This document shows, piece after piece, positions 58,837-64,000 of a DNA stretch of 64,000 bases. Position 1 is the stretch's first letter; each line of letters opens with the position of its first letter. The stretch comes from Panicum virgatum (Eukaryota > Streptophyta > Magnoliopsida > Poales > Poaceae). The notes beneath the pieces were generated by a model. It ran no database searches and was not told the DNA's origin. It was given only the letters and a program-made list of their open reading frames with translations. The stretch spans positions 18,648,913-18,712,912 of the forward strand of contig NC_053147.1 of assembly GCF_016808335.1 (NCBI RefSeq), read 5' to 3'. Made by a program: the position numbers and the translations under genes.

Positions 58837-60429
58837 AAGACTGCTCAGCCCATTGTGCAGAGTGCAGGCACAGCAATTTTTTTGTCAGTGGCATTTCTAC
58901 AGCTAAAATTTCTGTGGGTTTACAAGAAGTCGTTTGTTCGTGTCCATTTGTTTTGCCATACCCTAGATATACGCATATAGGTAGGCGTATAAAGGTTTGG
59001 AGAAGTTTTAACCATGTACTATAAAGTTGCTGGAGCTGTTACTGTCCATAAGCAAGCGCTAACTGAATCTTCATCTTCAGTATTAGTACACGCCGCTCAG
59101 ATCTCCTGCCGCCTGCTTTTTTTTCACCTCCGGCAATGCGACTGGTGATCCAACAATGCATCTCCTCGAGGATCTGTTGGACTAGGACCGGGGCTTCTTT
59201 CTCCAAAGGACATCGGTGATATTTATTATATTATAGCAGGAAAAAAAATAAAAACAAATGTTGCACTAGTTTTTAGGGAAACCAGGGCCCAAAACCCAAA
59301 ACAACCAGGGGAGAGGCCGGGCTCTGGAAAACCGGCCCTCTGGTCTTTCCAAATCTTCTAAACGCTGAGCACGATTAAAGGTACTTGCTTCTTTTCAAAA
59401 AAAAATTAAAGGTACTTGCTTCTTCTTTTTTTAAAAAAAATAAAGGTACTTGCGACGTGAGGAAGCATTTCATGAACACCAGTGCCATCGAAAAGCAAGC
59501 ACTGCTACCTTGCGGTTCTGTTCGTCGCCTTCTACGGAGAAGTGCTACGGAAGTTGGCACAGCCACAGCGGTTAGGTACGGCATGCTCCGTGTCGTGTAC
59601 GTGTACGCAGCTGGGCACTCGGCAGTCGTCGCCTCGTCGGGGAGGGCCGCGGCCGGCGTAGAACTAGGAAGAAAACCGGGAAGCAACAAGGGCTTCGCCG
59701 TCACAAGTGAGGTGAAAGCAAGAGGTGGCGAGACGACCGCGAGAGGAAGGAGAGCCCCCCACGCCTCGCCGCGCTTTGCTTGACGTCCCTGCCGTGATCT
59801 AGGAAGAAATCGAACATCCTGGGGCCAGATGGCCGAGGCAGTCATCCATGTGTCGCCGTCCCAACTCACTACTGGCTATCCAGTCATGCATTTTAGGCAA
59901 TCCCAACCAAAACCACTTCGTTGCTTCTATACGTATACGTGTCATTTATTGTAAAGGTTTGATTTCGATAAGTCCAAAATTCAAATGACTCCGAGAATTG
60001 AGAATTCAGAATCTAGCTGGAATTTGGATTCTAGATTTTTTATTTCAGATTCTAGAAGTTATTTGACTTTAAAAAATTTCAAAATCGAGCCTTTTAAATT
60101 CCCATAACGGGTATCATGAATCCTTGATAGTTTAGCTTATTTTTCATCCGGTACAGAATAGATGAATTTTCCCTAAAATGGAAAAAAATAATGAACGTGC
60201 TTTTGCCATATGGCAGAATATTCTTTACTGTAAATATGAGTCTCTGCAAGGTCCAGTTTACAAAAACAGACCCCCGTTAAACCTGAACCAGAAGAATTAG
60301 TGGCGGCAGAGGACAGTGTTAAAATGGCAGAGTCCCACAAAGAAAAGCAAACCAGTCGCCGCCGCCTGCTCGCCTCCTCGTTCGGGTCCGATCTTGCTGG
60401 AGGTCGCCGCATTCTAAATCAGGTAACCA
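58837..60429. other. ALIS 3' region and intergenic stretch
   Basis: Holds a short three-copy repeat at 59374-59455. A 132-codon plus ORF (59385-59783) overlaps a 164-codon minus ORF (59375-59869), with no domain in either. The last 130 bases are the probable leader of the DnaJ gene. Confidence 0.4.
59374..59455 (+). repeat. Three-copy tandem repeat TAAAGGTACTTGC
   Basis: ATTAAAGGTACTTGCTTCTT begins at 59374 and 59405 and is repeated in shortened form from 59440 (TAAAGGTACTTGCG). A/T runs separate the copies. Confidence 0.75.
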
Positions 60430-63041
60430 ATGGCTCCTCCCCTCCTCTCGCCGCCGCTGCTCCCCGACTCGCTCGCGACACTGCCGCGGTCTTTCCCCTG
60501 CTCCCGCCCCACGCGGCAGCTGGCCACCGTCGGGTTCGCCGGAGCCGTAAGGAGCGACCGCCAGGGGAGTTGGAGTGTGCGGAGGAGGGGGAGCCTCAGG
60601 ATCCGAGCCACTGCGGCGGAAGCGGATCACGAGAGGCCGGAGGAGGATGTCGCCGACGATTACTATTCCGTTCTGGGTGTGGTATGTATATTCTGGAACC
60701 TTGGTTTGCCATTTAGCAATTATACCTTGGCTTGTTTATTTTGATCGTAGAGGAAAGAGTTAGTTCTTTGGGTTAAACCTCTGGAGAAAATTGCTATTAT
60801 ATGACTCGAAACGAGCGGCTTCGCTAAAATAGGACTCCTAATATTTGCTTCGCTAAAATAGCACCCGAAACATTTGCACTTCGAAATACATGACATGATG
60901 GCCATTTTGATAATTTTAAATACATACATTATGACATTATGGCCGAATGGTCTGTGAGTAATTGCTAGATTATTTTGCTCTTGGTAGCAACAAGTTCATA
61001 ATTTTGTTTACAGGCTATATAACGTTTGGCGAAGAATCAAAATGCTACTTTTACTTCCATAAGAAAAAAATGTTTTACTTATCTTTTTTATCTAGGTTCA
61101 GTTCTGATAATAGTCTTGACCTTATCTATCTGAGATAATGAGTTTTCTGCTAATATGGACCACCTGATTCTTCTACCACCAGATGCCAGATGCAACACCT
61201 GAGGAAATCAAGAAGGCATACTACAGTTGCATGAAAGCGTGCCACCCCGATCTTAGTGGGGACGACCCTGATGTGACCAACTTCTGTATGTTCATCAACG
61301 AGGTTTATTCGGTAAGAGCCACCAGTCAAGTCTTTACATTTATGCATGCTGCGTGCAAGATGTTCTCTTTGTGCTCTGAAATTTGTCATTGCACTGAGCT
61401 AACATGGGGCGTGGAAGGGCAGGTGCTGAGCGATCCAGCACAACGAGCAGTGTATGATGAGATCCATGGGTACACAGCGACAGCAATAAACCCTTTCTTT
61501 GATGACAGTGCACCCAAGGATCAAGTGTTTGTTGATGAGTTTACCTGCATTGGTATATTGATGGCTCTGCTGTGAATAGAAGTTTCTCTTTTGGTTCATG
61601 AGTAGCACAACTCATTTATTTATGTGGATGCACCGCTGCAGGATGTAAAAACTGTGCCAATATCTGCCCTAACGTCTTTCAAATTGAGGAAGATTTTGGG
61701 AGATCAAGGGTCTACTCCCAGTCGGGTAGTACTGAACTAATCCAGGATGCCATTGATAGTTGGTGAGACTTAAGTGCTTGAATCTATTCAGTTGTTACTT
61801 ACTTACTTCTTGTAGTTTCCACAGCATTAGTGCAATGGTTCTTGCAAGATATTCAAGGTTTCAGAACGAATTAGTGGATATGTTGCTGATGTGTTTCCAG
61901 TTCTTCAGATGCTAATGTTTTTTGTGCCCGACGACTATTTCCATTTTCAGCCCTGTCGATTGTATCCACTGGACTTCTGCAGCACAACTGTCACTCCTTG
62001 AGAATGAGATGCGCAGAGTAGAGAGAGTGAATGTAAGTAAACTTTCTATCCGATGGAACTTTGATTCTGTGTGACCTTTATAGTTTTACTGTCGTGGTTG
62101 ACTTTGAAGCAAGTCCGGTTAATTTGCATTTCTATATAAGCACTCATACTGCATTGAGTAGTTATGAATTTAGAAGAATTATCTGCTGGTATTATCCAGA
62201 ATTCTTCTAGCAGTGCAGTAATTGGAATTTCAAATGTGAGCAGGTTGGTTTGATGCTTGCTGGTATGGGAGCTTCAGTCGATGTTTTTCGAATGGTAATT
62301 ATATCTTTATTCATGTAAATTTTATCTGCTTTACCTAATTTACTCCATGGCATGCTCTTAAGATTCCATTTCCTTCGGTCGTGGATGCAAATTAACATAA
62401 TTGCTCTGTATGGAAAGATTCAAAGTAATCTGTTCATGCCATACATTCAATATCGAGGTTACCGAAGTGCAATTGTATCAGTAGCATAATTTCTTCTGGA
62501 CCTAAACACTGCCTATCTGTGCTGTTGTTAAATGTCAACTTATATTGTTTCTATATGTGGTAGGCAAGTGCTCGTTGGGAAAAGAGGCAAGCAAAAGTCT
62601 TGGTACTGTTCGTTTGCACTCACCTTATGCAATGGTTTTTAAAAGAAAATATATTAATGTTTAAATTGTAAATCTGCATGATTTTTGCAGGAAAAAGTCA
62701 GAACACAGATGGTGAACCAAGAGAATTCAGACACAGGCAGGTTTTGGAGCGATGTCTGGGGATCCCCACCACGAGATCAAAACAATGGTAAGATTGTCAG
62801 AACTCAGAAGTACCCTGGTTACTCTGTAGCATTTAGCAAATATGTATCCACTTACTGTCTGTCTACCAACTCTTGTATTGTTGAATCTGATTGTTGCTGG
62901 TGGATACTGTCAGAGGAAGAAGCATCGGAGAGAGCCAAGAGAGTGGCGGCTGCTGCCAGACGGTGGCGAGAATACTCAAGGCGAGGCGCAGACAGGCCTC
63001 CGACATACAAGCTTCCAGAGGCAGTGGGCAACAAAGATTAG
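60430..63041 (+). CDS. Chloroplast DnaJ protein with ferredoxin-like 4Fe-4S domain (DJC76/77/82-like)
   Basis: Exons 60430-60681, 61183-61311, 61423-61552, 61642-61762, 61951-62032, 62244-62294, 62564-62602, 62691-62787, 62914-63041 give 342 residues. A Ser/Arg/Pro-rich start (MAPPLLSPPLLPDSLATLPR) looks like a plastid transit peptide to about residue 58. The J domain (about 76-145) has DDYYSVLGV, HPD at 105-107 and VLSDPAQRAVYDEIHG. A bacterial-ferredoxin-type motif follows: C169, C172, C175, C178 in CIGCKNCANICP, then SCPVDCIHW with C211 and C215. The rest is a helical, charged tail ending VGNKD. J plus ferredoxin is the layout of Arabidopsis DJC76, DJC77 and DJC82, stromal or thylakoid J-proteins that probably link Hsp70 to redox or Fe-S chemistry. 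A retrotransposon fragment lies about 250 bp downstream. Confidence 0.93.
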
Positions 63042-63287
63042 TCCACCGAATAGAGAAAACATCTGCCATGGTTTGGCCAAATCTGGAAAACCTTTACTGT
63101 ACAATGTCATTGTTTGCAGAGGTGATGGGAAGGTTCGCTTTGCCTTCCCAGTCGACACCCATGCTGCTCCTGTAAATCTAGACGTAGTGATGTTGATAAC
63201 CTGTAGAAGACAGGCACCAAAATATATTACGTGTATATTCAAGATGTAATGTGGTGCTACAAAGTGATATACAATACAAGACAGGCA

Positions 63288-64000
63288 CATTATTTATTTG
63301 CTTTAGTGATGGATGAGGTCACAAGGGATATACAAAGTGAGATCCCTTGGTGTATGCTCTTTGCTGATGATGTGGTGCTAGTTGACGAGAGTAGGGCAGG
63401 GGTTAATAGAAAGTTGAGCTGTGGAGACGCACGTTAGAGTCGAAAGGGTTCAGACTTAGTAGGATCAAGACCGAGTACATGATGTGCGATTTCAGCGCGA
63501 CTAGGCATGAGGGGGGAGACGTTAGTCTAGATGGGCAAGTGGTGGTCTAGAATGATACTTTTCGGTATTTAGGATCGGTGCTAGAAAAGGATGGCGACAT
63601 TGATGAAGATGTTAGGCATAGAATTTCAGCTGGCCGGTTGAAATGGCGGCAAGCTTCTGGCATCCTTTGTGACAAGAGGGTGCCACAAAAGCTAAAAGAC
63701 AAATTCTATAGGACAACAATTCGTCCGGCGATGTTATACGGTGCTGAATGTTGGCCTACAAAAAGGCGACATGTCCAGCAACTGAGTGTAGCAGAGATGC
63801 GGATGTTGCGGTGGTTTTGCGGGCACACAAGGAGGGATAGAGTCCGGAACGAAGTTATTCGGGATAGGGTCGGGGTGGCACCAATTGAGGAAAAACTTAT
63901 CCAGCATCGGTTGAGATGGTTTGGACATGTCCAACGAAGACCTCCTGAGGCGTCGGTGCGTAATGGGGTTCTTGAGCGGGTCGATAATGTAAAGAGGGGT
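63288..64000 (+). pseudogene. RTE-type non-LTR retrotransposon, 5'-truncated reverse transcriptase, runs off window
   Basis: Begins abruptly at YLFALVMDEVTRDIQSEIPW and keeps the catalytic box [19 protein letters not shown]. One base is missing near 63417, moving the frame to [24 protein letters not shown] breaks VVV*NDTFRYLGSVL near 63548. The frame then continues through YRTTIRPAMLYGAECWPTKR and MRMLRWFCGHTRRDRVRNEV to the window edge. The conserved order is that of plant RTE-clade LINEs. The 5' truncation at 63288 fits incomplete reverse transcription at insertion. It lies in or just after the 3' UTR of the DnaJ gene, same strand. Confidence 0.85.

Noticed and set aside
59375..59869. 164-codon minus-strand ORF behind the ALIS gene
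   Set aside because: Overlaps a 132-codon plus-strand ORF, includes the three-copy simple repeat in its C-terminal part, and has no recognisable domain.

Overview
The window is nuclear DNA from a grass. Genes are split by GT-AG introns, several coding exons and CpG-rich leaders are strongly GC-biased, and spaces between genes are packed with grass transposon families (Stowaway, hAT-like and other MITEs, a PIF/Harbinger element, a Helitron, a TRIM, solo LTRs, LINE pieces). An SnRK1A-type kinase gene lies directly next to, and convergent with, an HsfA4d/Spl7-type heat shock factor gene. From memory these two are also neighbours on rice chromosome 5, so the window probably belongs to a block collinear with that region. 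The species is not identifiable from the sequence alone.

Layout. 1-8 kb: mostly non-genic, with one weak minus-strand ORF, a 1.19 kb solo LTR inside an older insertion, a local tandem duplication and several MITEs. 8.2-9.6 kb: single-exon LRR receptor-like protein gene. 10.5-14.3 kb: a run of MITEs and a GC-rich tract without a recognisable gene. 14.7-19 kb: WDR55-like WD40 gene (15 exons). 20-24.2 kb: SnRK1 alpha kinase gene. 24.9-29.6 kb: HsfA4d-type gene on the minus strand, whose 2.6 kb intron 1 carries a Stowaway MITE and a LINE-like retroposon. 30-33.4 kb: complete-ended but defective PIF/Harbinger element. 35.7-40.9 kb: transposon nest (solo LTR inside Helitron inside long-TIR element), then a second LINE-like retroposon. 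41.8-45.7 kb: conserved plant gene of unknown function. 46.8-49.4 kb: F-box gene remnant and two L1-type LINE fragments. 50.8-51.3 kb: small secreted peptide precursor ending in PSPGVGH. 54.7-55.8 kb: 1.1 kb foldback element with a 9-bp target duplication. 56.9-58.8 kb: ALIS/CDC50-type flippase subunit gene. 60.4-63 kb: chloroplast-type DnaJ-ferredoxin gene. 63.3-64 kb: RTE-type reverse transcriptase pseudogene running off the end.

The genes do not form one pathway. They are ordinary housekeeping and regulatory loci: energy sensing (SnRK1A), stress transcription (HsfA4d), rRNA processing (WDR55), P4-ATPase partner (ALIS), plastid J-protein, and peptide or receptor-like signalling. I rebuilt the six multi-exon genes by joining exons by hand at GT-AG sites; all keep frame to a stop codon.

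I do not see a new defence or biosynthetic system. The least explained signal is an array of short hairpin motifs in two LINE-like retroposons, where the stem is kept by paired base changes.
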